From Chloroflexota bacterium (lineage in GTDB: Bacteria; Chloroflexota; Anaerolineae; Anaerolineales; Anaerolineaceae): a stretch of 21,897 nt of DNA. The notes beneath the pieces were generated by a model. That model searched no databases, was not told the origin of the DNA, and was given only the letters and a program-made list of their open reading frames with translations. Positions 14,712-21,897 of the stretch are shown piece after piece. How positions within the stretch are numbered: position 1 is the stretch's first letter; every line of letters starts with the position of its first letter. The DNA lies in the NCBI GenBank assembly GCA_029265085.1, contig JAJUJY010000067.1:1-21897 (forward strand), given 5' to 3'. A program made the position numbers and the translations under genes.

Positions 14712-16205
14712 TTAGGGTTGTGGATTCACCGGGCTGGTGAAGAACGGCAGTGGTTGAATCGAGTTAGCACAACTGATTTCTAAACCGACCGCACTACCGC
14801 TTTCAATAAATTTACGGATTAGAAACGGAAAACATCCACGAACGGAGCTATTATGTCCTGACCCGGACGCAACCAGGCTGAGGCTGTTGGGGAAAAATGG
14901 GCTGATTTCCTGTGCATTGTCCGGAGGCGTTACCGGATCTGCCTCACCAGAGATCATTAAAACTGGCACATCATAGGATTGGTTGATCGGTTCAATATTC
15001 ACATCCTCTGCATGCGGCCAGGCATCACAAACCTGTTTCATTCTCTCCAGGTCCACCTGATAAATGGTTTGTGTATCACTTGCATTTTCGATCATTCGCG
15101 GGAAGTCTTCACTGCAAATCACGGATAAATACATACCGTCACTCAATGAACGGTCGAAGTCCGTGGAGAGAATCATCGCCTGTGCCGCCAGGGATTGGTA
15201 ATTTTTATCTGTATTTGCTTGATGGATCACTAACGGGATCAAAGCCGTCATTTCATTGGTATACAACATCAACCGGATGGTTGTTGCTGCACGCAAATCC
15301 GTCAAATGGAAGGTAGTCTGCTGTCCATTTAACGGGTTCTGCAGCTCCACCTCCTGTGGATTTTCTTTCAGGGTTTGGATTAAGGTATCAAATTGTTTAT
15401 CAATCTCCGGAAATGCATTATTACAGGCATCGTTTCCCTTACACCGGCCAAAGACCAGTTCCAAAGAATTTAATGTATCGGCTTCCGTGCTGCTGCCCAA
15501 CCCCCAACCTAAAGGCACCACACTATCCAACACCATCGTTCTCACACGATTAGGAAAGTCGCGCAGATAAGCCAGCGCAGTGCGGGTGCCATACGAGACG
15601 CCTAAAAGATTGATCTTTTCATAGCCCAGCGCAGCCCGAACTTCATCCAGATCCTGCACAGCCAGATCGGTAGTATAAAAACGCGTGTCCGCATCCAAAT
15701 TTCCCAAACAGGTTTTGAGCGTTTCGATCTCCTGTTCAGCTGATTTGTCTTGATTTTCAACACCCACTGCGGTTTCACTTTCGCTTTCACAGCGCAGCGG
15801 ATGGGATTGACCCGTTCCGCGTTGATCCACCATCACCAGGTCGCGTTTCATGTTAAGGCCGTTGAGGATGGACAACATGGGCAAAAACGCTTCGGTTGCA
15901 GCCTGTCCAGGACCGCCTGCCAGTAAAAAGAGCGGATCAGCTTCCGGTGTCCGGCTGGCAGCAGGAATTACCGCAATATGTAAATCGATCTGGCGGCCTG
16001 TACCAGACACGCGATCTTCAAAGACCGTTAATCTACCGCATTTTGCCTGCACGCTCATCGGCAAACCGGCGGTCTGCAAAGTACAATCTGCCAGCGGTAA
16101 TTTTTCAACAGCAGGCGTTTGGGATGCAGGCGTCATGGGCATACATCCTACCAAAATGAATAAACTCAACAAAACTGCTTTCTTCATCCAATTTTTTTGC
16201 ATCAT
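14712..16205 (-). CDS. Possible in-frame internal product: alpha/beta hydrolase lipoprotein
   Basis: This alternative product lies inside the preceding CDS, in the same frame. Two consecutive ATG codons lie at 16205 and 16202 (M280, M281), and a third at 16187 (M286). Eight bases before 16205 there is a GGAG ribosome-site-like sequence. The product would be 497 residues, beginning with a short positive segment, a hydrophobic core and a 'LVGC' lipobox, exactly as a free lipoprotein would. The catalytic triad is complete within it. Whether this start is used is inference. The sequence shows the start, the ribosome site and the signal peptide. Confidence 0.45.
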   Translation of the reverse strand: MMQKNWMKKAVLLSLFILVGCMPMTPASQTPAVEKLPLADCTLQTAGLPMSVQAKCGRLTVFEDRVSGTGRQIDLHIAVIPAASRTPEADPLFLLAGGPGQAATEAFLPMLSILNGLNMKRDLVMVDQRGTGQSHPLRCESESETAVGVENQDKSAEQEIETLKTCLGNLDADTRFYTTDLAVQDLDEVRAALGYEKINLLGVSYGTRTALAYLRDFPNRVRTMVLDSVVPLGWGLGSSTEADTLNSLELVFGRCKGNDACNNAFPEIDKQFDTLIQTLKENPQEVELQNPLNGQQTTFHLTDLRAATTIRLMLYTNEMTALIPLVIHQANTDKNYQSLAAQAMILSTDFDRSLSDGMYLSVICSEDFPRMIENASDTQTIYQVDLERMKQVCDAWPHAEDVNIEPINQSYDVPVLMISGEADPVTPPDNAQEISPFFPNSLSLVASGSGHNSSVRGCFPFLIRKFIESGSAVGLEISCANSIQPLPFFTSPVNPQP

Positions 16206-17042
16206 CCATACCACTCCAAGATAAAGGATTGAAATAATACCAAATACCCACAGACCCATCACCGGATCATATTCTTGTATACGGAATAATGCTGGTGAAG
16301 GTAGTGAAGAATTCGGAAAAGTAACGACAGAACTGGCATACAAATTATTTGCCATATGAACCCCCAAAGCGAGTTCCAGGCTTTCTGTTTTTAAGGTCAC
16401 CCAGCCTAACAGTAAACCAAATCCAACATAGAACGGCATTGTGATCCAAAAACCATACGCACCAACTTCTGGATTAAAACTGTGCAGCAACCCAAAAACG
16501 ATGGAAGGAATAATGATCGGCAGCCACAGCCGCTTGGTGTACTGCCCCATCCACTGCGCAACATATCCGCGAAAGATCAATTCTTCTGTGGAGGTTTGCA
16601 GGGGCACAAGGATCAAAACCAATAAGAAATAGGGTAAAAATCGCTTCCAATCAAAATCCCAGACATAATTTCCCGGCTGCATAGCAGCCAGGACCACATC
16701 GGAAAGTGCGGAAAGAACCAACCAGATTCCAGCCGAAGCAAAGAAACGTTTCCAATGAATTTTTCCCAGCGGATTAATTAGCGAGATAAACGATCGGCGG
16801 TGAAGAAATCGGGTTGCCAGCCACAACACCAGGGTGGCAAATGGAAATGGAATCATCGAAGCTGCCAGCAAGGTCGTTTCAGAAAAACTCATCACATCCA
16901 AAGAACCTTCGATCAGCACACCAACCAACAATGCAATTAACGTCACCAAAAAAGAAATAGCAATCATTCCAATGGTTGTGACAAAATATCGCCAAAACTC
17001 ATTTTTTCCCTGCCGAGCATTTTCCAAATACAGATTTGTCAT
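14712..17042 (-). CDS. CPBP (CAAX-protease-like) membrane protein continuous with a lipoprotein-type alpha/beta hydrolase
   Basis: A single frame of 776 residues holds two unlike halves. Residues 1 to about 278 are a CPBP integral-membrane protease-like domain with several helices. It carries the family motifs 'EELIFR' (E153, E154, R158), 'FGLLH' (H187) and 'HMANN' (H229, N233), so all expected catalytic positions are present. From about residue 280 the sequence reads 'MMQKNWMKKAVLLSLFILVGC', a complete lipoprotein signal with lipobox 'LVGC'. An alpha/beta hydrolase of the proline-iminopeptidase/TAP-like group follows: 'LAGGPG', 'DQRGTGQS', nucleophile S483 in 'GVSYGT', D702 in 'GEADPVTP' and H730 in 'GSGHNS'. 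Either it is one polytopic fusion, or the hydrolase is also made from its own start. It heads the NatAB-DUF2207 operon. The GAGGAA ribosome site about 10 bases upstream supports the 17042 start. Confidence 0.9.
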   Translation of the reverse strand: MTNLYLENARQGKNEFWRYFVTTIGMIAISFLVTLIALLVGVLIEGSLDVMSFSETTLLAASMIPFPFATLVLWLATRFLHRRSFISLINPLGKIHWKRFFASAGIWLVLSALSDVVLAAMQPGNYVWDFDWKRFLPYFLLVLILVPLQTSTEELIFRGYVAQWMGQYTKRLWLPIIIPSIVFGLLHSFNPEVGAYGFWITMPFYVGFGLLLGWVTLKTESLELALGVHMANNLYASSVVTFPNSSLPSPALFRIQEYDPVMGLWVFGIISILYLGVVWMMQKNWMKKAVLLSLFILVGCMPMTPASQTPAVEKLPLADCTLQTAGLPMSVQAKCGRLTVFEDRVSGTGRQIDLHIAVIPAASRTPEADPLFLLAGGPGQAATEAFLPMLSILNGLNMKRDLVMVDQRGTGQSHPLRCESESETAVGVENQDKSAEQEIETLKTCLGNLDADTRFYTTDLAVQDLDEVRAALGYEKINLLGVSYGTRTALAYLRDFPNRVRTMVLDSVVPLGWGLGSSTEADTLNSLELVFGRCKGNDACNNAFPEIDKQFDTLIQTLKENPQEVELQNPLNGQQTTFHLTDLRAATTIRLMLYTNEMTALIPLVIHQANTDKNYQSLAAQAMILSTDFDRSLSDGMYLSVICSEDFPRMIENASDTQTIYQVDLERMKQVCDAWPHAEDVNIEPINQSYDVPVLMISGEADPVTPPDNAQEISPFFPNSLSLVASGSGHNSSVRGCFPFLIRKFIESGSAVGLEISCANSIQPLPFFTSPVNPQP

Positions 17043-17093
17043 CTTTGAAACATTCCTCTATCGTTTGATCTGGGAAACAATTACCATCTTAAA

Positions 17094-17121
17094 ATTGTAA
17101 CATTTCCTGATTTCCTCTCAA
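17094..17121 (-). promoter_or_regulatory. Candidate promoter of the CPBP-NatAB-DUF2207 operon
   Basis: The minus strand has TTGAGA (17116-17121), a 16-base spacer and TACAAT (17094-17099), five of six matches in each box to the housekeeping consensus. It lies about 50 bases before the start codon at 17042, leaving room for the GAGGAA ribosome site. Confidence 0.6.
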
Positions 17122-17334
17122 TTAAGACTGTTTTAAAATCTGGTTAACACCTCCGGCCGTTTCCGTAAACAGGTTGCATAAAACCTCTCCGGTTATCCAT
17201 AAAGCGCATAACAATACGATCACAATTTTCGCCGAAACTGGCTATTTAATCCCTCTCTATCAAGATGAATTTATCCTGTCCAAAAGACCAGGATTACCTT
17301 AATTCACCAACTGGATTTTTTATTTACGCTGCAC

Positions 17335-17340
17335 TATACT
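17335..17340 (+). promoter_or_regulatory. Candidate -10 box close to the methyltransferase-like start
   Basis: TATACT on the + strand ends 9 bases before the ATG at 17350. No good -35 box is seen at the right distance. If used, transcription would begin within a few bases of the start codon, giving a leaderless or nearly leaderless message. This fits the absence of a ribosome binding site there. Confidence 0.35.
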
Positions 17341-17349
17341 GATTTCAAG

Positions 17350-19596
17350 ATGGAGAATATTGAAGTCCCATTTATTCCCGGCATATCCGCAGAACAAATT
17401 CTGCCTTTGGCCAGGTATCTTCCTCCGTTGCCTCCAGGCAGCATCACAACCTGGTTAGGCCAACAGGCTGAACCAGGGTCTTGGGTGATTGATCCGCTCG
17501 GTTCCAATCCCCTGCCCGGCTTAGAAGCTGCTCGCGCTGGTTACCGCGTGTTGGTCGCCTGTAATAACCCCATATTGCGCTTCATGCTGGAGACTTTAGC
17601 GCGGGCTGCCAGCAAAGAGGATTACCAGGCTGCCATCGCCGCATTAGCCAATACACGCCGCGGTGAAGAACGCCTGGAAAAATATATCCAATCCCTTTAT
17701 CAAACCGAATGTGCCGGCTGCGGCAGAATCATCCAGGCAGAAGCCTACCTTTGGCGCAAGGAAGAGGACCAACCATTTGCTCGCGAATATACCTGCCCCC
17801 ATTGCGGCGACCAGGGAGAGCATCCGGTCACCCCGTATGATCTGGATCGATTGAACCTGATCGGCAGTGTTGCGCTGCACCGTGCCCGAGCTTTATCCAG
17901 GGTGGTTGCTGATGGTGACCATGAACAAAAAGAACTGGTGGAAGAAGCTCTCAAGACGTATCCTCCTCGCCCGCTATATGTTCTGTTTATGCTGATCAAC
18001 AAACTGGAGGGGATATCCATTCCACCTGAGAAAAAACAACTCTTAACGGCGCTGTTCATTTCTTTATGTGATGAGAGCAACACCTTATGGAGCCATCCTA
18101 CGCTGCGCCCGCGGCCGCGCCAATTGACCATCCCTACCCAGTTCCGAGAAAAGAACCTTTGGCTAGCCCTGGAAAACCTGATTCATCAATGGGTGTATCC
18201 GGCAAGCCCAGTCCCGCTCAAAATCTGGCCGGAGCAGCCCCCAGAAACCGGCGGGATTTGTTTATTTCAAGGACGCATTCGTGCTTTATTTCCATTACCG
18301 GCATCCATCCAGCCCAAAGCCGTCATTGGGGTGGTACCGCGTCCCAACCAGGCCTTTTGGACCCTGTGTGCATTATGGTCAGGCTGGTTGTGGGGGCGTG
18401 AAGCTGTTCAACCGCTGCAGTGGGCGTTAGAACGCAGCCGGTATGATTGGCATTGGCTGCTGCAAGCTTTAAACAGTGCATTAATCACTTTAAACAGAGG
18501 GCTTCCCAACCAGACACCGTTGTGGATTATCAGTCCGGAGTTAACCCCCAGTTTCCTGTTCGCCCTTGTAGCTGGTCCGCGCACAGCCGGATTAAAACTG
18601 AGCGGCTTCGCGATCAATGCTGAAGAAGAAATTGGCCAGTTCACCTGGAAATCTGGCGAGCCAACTCTGGTTGCTCCGCGCCGGAATCCAAAACAGGTCT
18701 GCCAGGAAGCCATCCAAATGGATTTAACCCGCCGCGGTGAACCGGCAAATTACCTCAACCTTTATTCTGCTTTTTTGCTCAATTTATTAAAATTTGGCGA
18801 ACTGCCGCTTCAGGTGCAAGAAATCACTCCAGATTGGTTTTCCAGGCTGCAAAACACCTTAACCGAGGTGCTAAGTAATCGCGATTTTTTGATTCGCTAT
18901 TCCGGAAAAGCACAGGCAGAGGAAAGCGGCCAGTGGTGGTTGGCGCATTCTGCAGCTGCCGAAGCACCGCTGGCAGATCGGATTGAAAAAAGTATCGTCT
19001 CATTTTTGCTCGACCAACAAGAAATAGCCCGCAGCAAAATAGACCAATCCCTCTACCAACAATTTCGCGGGCTGCTAACTCCCTCTAGCCCATTGATTAC
19101 CGCCTGTCTGGATTCCTATGCGGAATGCCTGGGCGGGTATCCCTGCCGGTGGCGGCTGCGCGCACAAGAACAATCCTTTGCACGCAAAGGAGATCTTTCG
19201 GCGGCGGCAAAGATTCTCCAGCAAATGGGGAAGTTGTTTAACCTAAAAATCAGTGGCGAAAATCCACTCTTCTGGCAAGACGCAAAAGGTGAAATTGTTT
19301 ATGCCTTTTATTTCCTTGCATCCAGCAACATTTCACGGTTTGTGTTTGAACCGCCGCCTGTTGTTCCTAACCGCTGCATTCTGGTCATGCCAGGCGGGAG
19401 AGCAAATCTATTATCCGTAAAACTCCGCCGCGATCCAAGGCTGGAAGCTGCCCTTGCTCACGGCTGGCGCATCTTAAAATTCCGCCACTTACGCTTTTTA
19501 ACCACCCGCAAAGATCTAACCCTGGCTCTTTGGGATGAATTACTGGATGGTGACCCACCTCGTTGGGAAGACGCCGTCCAAATGAGCATTTTTTAA
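17350..19596 (+). CDS. DNA methyltransferase-like protein with zinc ribbon, catalytic motif not found
   Basis: This 748-residue protein has no confident family name. Near the N-terminus 'DPLGSNPLPGLEAARAGYRVLVACNNP' (from D48) mirrors the SAM-binding motif 'DPFxGxGTxxLEAxxxGxxVxxxDxNP' of amino-DNA methyltransferases. The glycine-rich loop is altered and the acidic residue after strand 2 is replaced by Cys. A zinc ribbon follows (C121, C124, C149, C152) in the place seen in DUF1156-like adenine methylases. Where such enzymes have 'DPPY', this protein has 'VVPRPNQAFW' (V328-W337), followed by 'LCALWSGWLWG'. The last ~110 residues ('NRCILVMPGGRANLL...DPRLEAALAHGWRILKFRHLRFL') form an unassigned C-terminal domain. 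No membrane helix is present. The gene stands alone between a leftward operon and a leftward PBP gene. No ribosome site precedes the ATG, and the next in-frame Met is near residue 79. I expect a non-methylating, possibly nucleic-acid-binding relative. Confidence 0.7.
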   Translation: MENIEVPFIPGISAEQILPLARYLPPLPPGSITTWLGQQAEPGSWVIDPLGSNPLPGLEAARAGYRVLVACNNPILRFMLETLARAASKEDYQAAIAALANTRRGEERLEKYIQSLYQTECAGCGRIIQAEAYLWRKEEDQPFAREYTCPHCGDQGEHPVTPYDLDRLNLIGSVALHRARALSRVVADGDHEQKELVEEALKTYPPRPLYVLFMLINKLEGISIPPEKKQLLTALFISLCDESNTLWSHPTLRPRPRQLTIPTQFREKNLWLALENLIHQWVYPASPVPLKIWPEQPPETGGICLFQGRIRALFPLPASIQPKAVIGVVPRPNQAFWTLCALWSGWLWGREAVQPLQWALERSRYDWHWLLQALNSALITLNRGLPNQTPLWIISPELTPSFLFALVAGPRTAGLKLSGFAINAEEEIGQFTWKSGEPTLVAPRRNPKQVCQEAIQMDLTRRGEPANYLNLYSAFLLNLLKFGELPLQVQEITPDWFSRLQNTLTEVLSNRDFLIRYSGKAQAEESGQWWLAHSAAAEAPLADRIEKSIVSFLLDQQEIARSKIDQSLYQQFRGLLTPSSPLITACLDSYAECLGGYPCRWRLRAQEQSFARKGDLSAAAKILQQMGKLFNLKISGENPLFWQDAKGEIVYAFYFLASSNISRFVFEPPPVVPNRCILVMPGGRANLLSVKLRRDPRLEAALAHGWRILKFRHLRFLTTRKDLTLALWDELLDGDPPRWEDAVQMSIF

Positions 19597-19600
19597 AAAA

Positions 19601-19630
19601 CAAACCGGCCTTTTTTAAGGGGCCGGTTTG
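19601..19630 (-). terminator. Intrinsic terminator after the PBP gene
   Basis: A perfect 10-base-pair GC-rich stem (19601-19610 with 19621-19630) has a 10-base loop. On the minus strand it is followed by TTTTTTAAAA, so it terminates the penicillin-binding-protein gene, whose stop lies 8 bases away. It also begins 4 bases after the stop of the rightward methyltransferase-like gene, but on the + strand no T run follows, so action in that direction would be weak. Confidence 0.85.
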
Positions 19631-19638
19631 CCAATGGT

Positions 19639-21897
19639 TTATGGAGAAACCGTATCCGTTGGGGTTGGTGTCGTTGTTGCGGTAGGCGGAACAATTGTGT
19701 TCGTTGGCGTTTGCGTCACCGTTGGTGTGCGTGTCGGGGTCGGACTGGGACTCGCTGTCGGTGTTAATGTCGGTGTGGGTGTAGGCACCTGCAAATCCAG
19801 ATGGATTTTCCGGATAGCATAGGTATCCTTGTCACTGATCATGTATATCCGCAAGGTAACCCGCCCGGCCGGGATCTGGCTGACATCCCAATCAGTCAGG
19901 AAAATCGGTTGGTCTGATTCGGGACCACCCAGATATATTTCCTTCCATTCTTTGGGATCATCGCCCATGCCATATTCCAGGCGATATTCACGATAAGGAT
20001 CCGGCACCTTGATCAACGCGTAAATTTGCAGCGGATTCACAGTGATGCGTTGGCCTTCCTGCAAACCAGCAAACAATAAAGTTGGACGCGGATCATCAGA
20101 TTTACATTCACGCTCCGGCACAAAGAAAATTGGGTCGCTAAAGCCCATGCTTTCAGCCCAGCTTCGTCCTTCTTGGGTTTCCTTCACCCATTTCACGGCA
20201 AATTGATCTTTGATATTGAGCGCAAATTTCTCTTCCACATAATCAACACAGGCCGAGGAGGCTTCGTAGCCTGTCCAGGTGTCAATTTTGGCTTTCTTCC
20301 ATAAGTCGTCCTCTTTGGGCTTCGGAAGCTGATCATAAGCGAATTGTTCCATGCGCTGCTCCGGGCACCATTCGGAAGGTTCTGTGCCAGACACCTTACA
20401 AATCACCCGATCCACAACACCAGCAGGCCGGGGAAACGGCTGCGGATTATTGCCAGTTAATTGCGGCACGGCAAACTGCATAAACGCAGACCAGATTGGA
20501 GCAGCTCCGGTTAAACCGGTGGTATTCACCATCGGAGTGTAATCCGCATTGCCAACCCAGACCCCCACTGCCAGGTCGGGAGTATATCCAACGGTCAAAT
20601 TATCCCGGTAATCGTTGGTCGTACCCGTTTTGGCAGCAGCCTGGAAGGGTAGATTCAGCACGGAGTTACCACCAAACATTGGGGCGCGGGCTTCGTTATC
20701 CGAGAGGATAGAACTGATCAGGTAGGCATGTTCTGGACGAACGACCTGATCCCCCGGAGGAGCTTTATATTCATAAACGACATTGCCTTGAAAATCAACA
20801 ATCTTGGTAATTGCAACCGGAGCTACTCTCCGGCCGCTGTTGGCAAATACCGAGTAGGCCGAAGTCAACTCTAACAAAGTCACTTCACCGCCGCCCAAGG
20901 TTAATGAAAGCCCATAGTCATTGCGAGTCAGGCTGGTAATTCCTAATCGGCGCGTAAAGTTGATCAGCCCGTCTTGCTCTGGCGTGGAGGTGTTATCGTA
21001 TAATCCAACAAACTCCAACGCTTTTACAGCCGGAATATTATATGAATTCGCCAATGCAGAACGCACCGTCACTGGGCCGTGAAAACGCCCATCATAGTTT
21101 TCCGGCCGGTATGGCTCACTGGGGTCATTGGGAATGCCAGAGGGTGAAAATTCACTGGGCACATCCCATAAAAGCGTTGCGGGCGTCCAGCCTTTTTCAA
21201 ATGCAGCCACATAGGTTAAAGGCTTCATCGCCGAACCAGGTTGGCGCGGATTAATCGCCATGTTCACCTGGCCGGAGATCGACTCATTATAAAAATCAGG
21301 TGAGCCAACCATCGCCAAAATTTCTCCGGTGTTCGGCCGGATTGCGACCAGGGCAGCATTTTTGGCGTTTTTATCGGCCAAATTGGCCATCTGCTCTTTG
21401 ACCATGCGCTCTGCTTCTGCCTGCAAGGTTGGATCGAGCGTGGTATACACTGTAAATCCTGAGCGGTAGATAGTCGCTGGATCATATTGGGCTTCCAACT
21501 GCATCCGCACAAAATCAACCCAGTGCGGAAACCGCATGGTTTCCTGCATTGGCGGGAAATTGTAGCTCTCAATCTCCTGCACAGCCTGAGCAGCTCTGGC
21601 GGCATCAGCACAAACTGGCTCCAGGCTGGTACTGACTTCAATACAGTTACGCTCCTGGCTCAGCTCATACATCAAAACAATCACCTGGCGGAACCGTCCT
21701 AAAGAGGCTTCCCGATTGGTATCAATATCATAGGTAGCCGGGGATTGAGGAATACCGGCCAGGAATGCCGCCTGCCCCAGGGTCAAATCACCGGCGGTGG
21801 TATTAAAGTAGGCTTCAGCGGCAGCTTCAATTCCATAAGAATGGCGGCCGTAATTATTCTCATTGAGATAGAGTTCTAAGATCTCTTCTTTGGAGTA
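19639..21897 (-). CDS. Class A penicillin-binding protein (PBP1A-type), 5' end outside the window
   Basis: The frame stays open to the window edge and about 752 residues are visible. The fragment starts in the glycosyltransferase (GT51) domain: 'YSKEEILELYLNENNYGRHSYGIEAAAEAYFN' is its conserved end, followed by 'LTLGQAAFLAGIPQSPATYD'. The transpeptidase domain has 'SAMK' (21223-21234, nucleophile Ser), 'SYN' (21037-21045) and 'KTG' (20623-20631), all intact. The enzyme polymerises and cross-links peptidoglycan outside the membrane. After the transpeptidase comes a region of about 230 residues that includes a beta-rich segment ('PTLLFAGLQEGQRITVNP...YRLEYG'). The end is a Thr/Pro tail of about 50 residues. 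An ATG at 21786 is not the start, because GT51 motifs lie upstream of it. The tail resembles the linkers of the exported proteins at 2408-4766 in composition. Confidence 0.96.
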   Translation of the reverse strand, partial: YSKEEILELYLNENNYGRHSYGIEAAAEAYFNTTAGDLTLGQAAFLAGIPQSPATYDIDTNREASLGRFRQVIVLMYELSQERNCIEVSTSLEPVCADAARAAQAVQEIESYNFPPMQETMRFPHWVDFVRMQLEAQYDPATIYRSGFTVYTTLDPTLQAEAERMVKEQMANLADKNAKNAALVAIRPNTGEILAMVGSPDFYNESISGQVNMAINPRQPGSAMKPLTYVAAFEKGWTPATLLWDVPSEFSPSGIPNDPSEPYRPENYDGRFHGPVTVRSALANSYNIPAVKALEFVGLYDNTSTPEQDGLINFTRRLGITSLTRNDYGLSLTLGGGEVTLLELTSAYSVFANSGRRVAPVAITKIVDFQGNVVYEYKAPPGDQVVRPEHAYLISSILSDNEARAPMFGGNSVLNLPFQAAAKTGTTNDYRDNLTVGYTPDLAVGVWVGNADYTPMVNTTGLTGAAPIWSAFMQFAVPQLTGNNPQPFPRPAGVVDRVICKVSGTEPSEWCPEQRMEQFAYDQLPKPKEDDLWKKAKIDTWTGYEASSACVDYVEEKFALNIKDQFAVKWVKETQEGRSWAESMGFSDPIFFVPERECKSDDPRPTLLFAGLQEGQRITVNPLQIYALIKVPDPYREYRLEYGMGDDPKEWKEIYLGGPESDQPIFLTDWDVSQIPAGRVTLRIYMISDKDTYAIRKIHLDLQVPTPTPTLTPTASPSPTPTRTPTVTQTPTNTIVPPTATTTPTPTDTVSP
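19640..19794 (-). repeat. Low-complexity Thr/Pro-coding tail
   Basis: The DNA is a run of short GT-rich words (GTCGGTGT, GTTGGTGT) coding on the minus strand for alternating Thr-Pro with Ser, Val and Ala. It forms the last ~50 residues of the penicillin-binding protein. Such tracts vary in length by slippage and may differ between strains. Confidence 0.8.

Larger units (their letters stand above)
17043..17349. promoter_or_regulatory. Divergent intergenic region
   Basis: The 307 bases between the leftward CPBP operon and the rightward methyltransferase-like gene hold no supportable coding frame. Candidate promoters lie at both ends (17094-17121 minus; 17335-17340 plus). A short hairpin sits at 17273-17294 (6 to 8 pairs with one bulged base), but no T run follows it, so it is not a terminator. 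The middle part shows nothing else I can assign. Confidence 0.5.

Noticed and set aside
17273..17294. Terminator in the divergent intergenic region
   Set aside because: The short bulged stem lacks a T tract and no gene ends there. It is kept only as a possible regulatory hairpin.
19628..19822. Val/Gly-rich small protein on the plus strand
   Set aside because: It is the antisense of the Thr/Pro tail codons, and low complexity explains the open frame.
1..21897. Mobile element, prophage or genomic island boundary
   Set aside because: No transposase, integrase, inverted terminal repeats or tRNA-linked direct repeats were seen, and gene style is even across the window.

Overview
The window looks like chromosomal DNA of a member of the Chloroflexota, most likely an Anaerolineae-type organism. 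The inference rests on mid-range base composition, several exported proteins with Thr/Pro linkers, a bacterial NBR1-type four-tryptophan (FW) domain, a very large multi-GAF histidine kinase and a PBP1A with a Thr/Pro-rich tail. I see no insertion sequence, CRISPR array, tRNA or rRNA. No gene is proven to be horizontally acquired.

Layout. (1) Bases 1-2285, + strand: the 3' end of homoserine dehydrogenase, a short thiolase-like protein apparently lacking catalytic residues, and a fused FolK-FolP enzyme of folate synthesis. A strong hairpin terminator closes the run. (2) Bases 2408-4766, - strand: two exported proteins. One is a signal-peptide protein with three copies of a ~93-residue domain joined by Thr/Pro linkers. 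The other is a lipoprotein with an FW domain. (3) Bases 5058-10916, - strand: a NusG/RfaH-like factor, a 1336-residue membrane sensor kinase (PDZ-like domain, about nine membrane segments, four GAF domains, HisKA, HATPase) and a FIST-domain protein. They could form one transcription unit with a promoter near 10951 and a terminator near 5006-5035. (4) Bases 11068-17042, - strand: a tight four-gene operon with a good promoter at its head and a strong terminator at its end. It encodes a CPBP (CAAX-protease-like) membrane protein continuous with a lipoprotein-type alpha/beta hydrolase, a NatA-like ATPase, a NatB-like permease and a DUF2207 membrane protein. The last three junctions are 21 bases, a 4-base overlap and a stop codon directly abutting the next start. 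(5) Bases 17350-19596, + strand: a 748-residue protein that looks like a DNA methyltransferase with a zinc ribbon but without the catalytic (D/N)PPY motif. (6) Bases 19639-21897, - strand: the C-terminal part of a class A penicillin-binding protein cut by the window edge.

The genes fall into housekeeping modules (amino acid, folate, peptidoglycan) and envelope or signalling modules. The least ordinary parts are the CPBP-hydrolase reading frame with its internal lipoprotein start, the methyltransferase-like protein with no obvious catalytic motif, and the short thiolase-like protein between hom and folKP. The start region of the NusG-like gene is also partly duplicated upstream. No single stretch proves a new defence or mobile system. 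The CPBP/NatAB/DUF2207 operon is the best candidate for an under-described functional unit.
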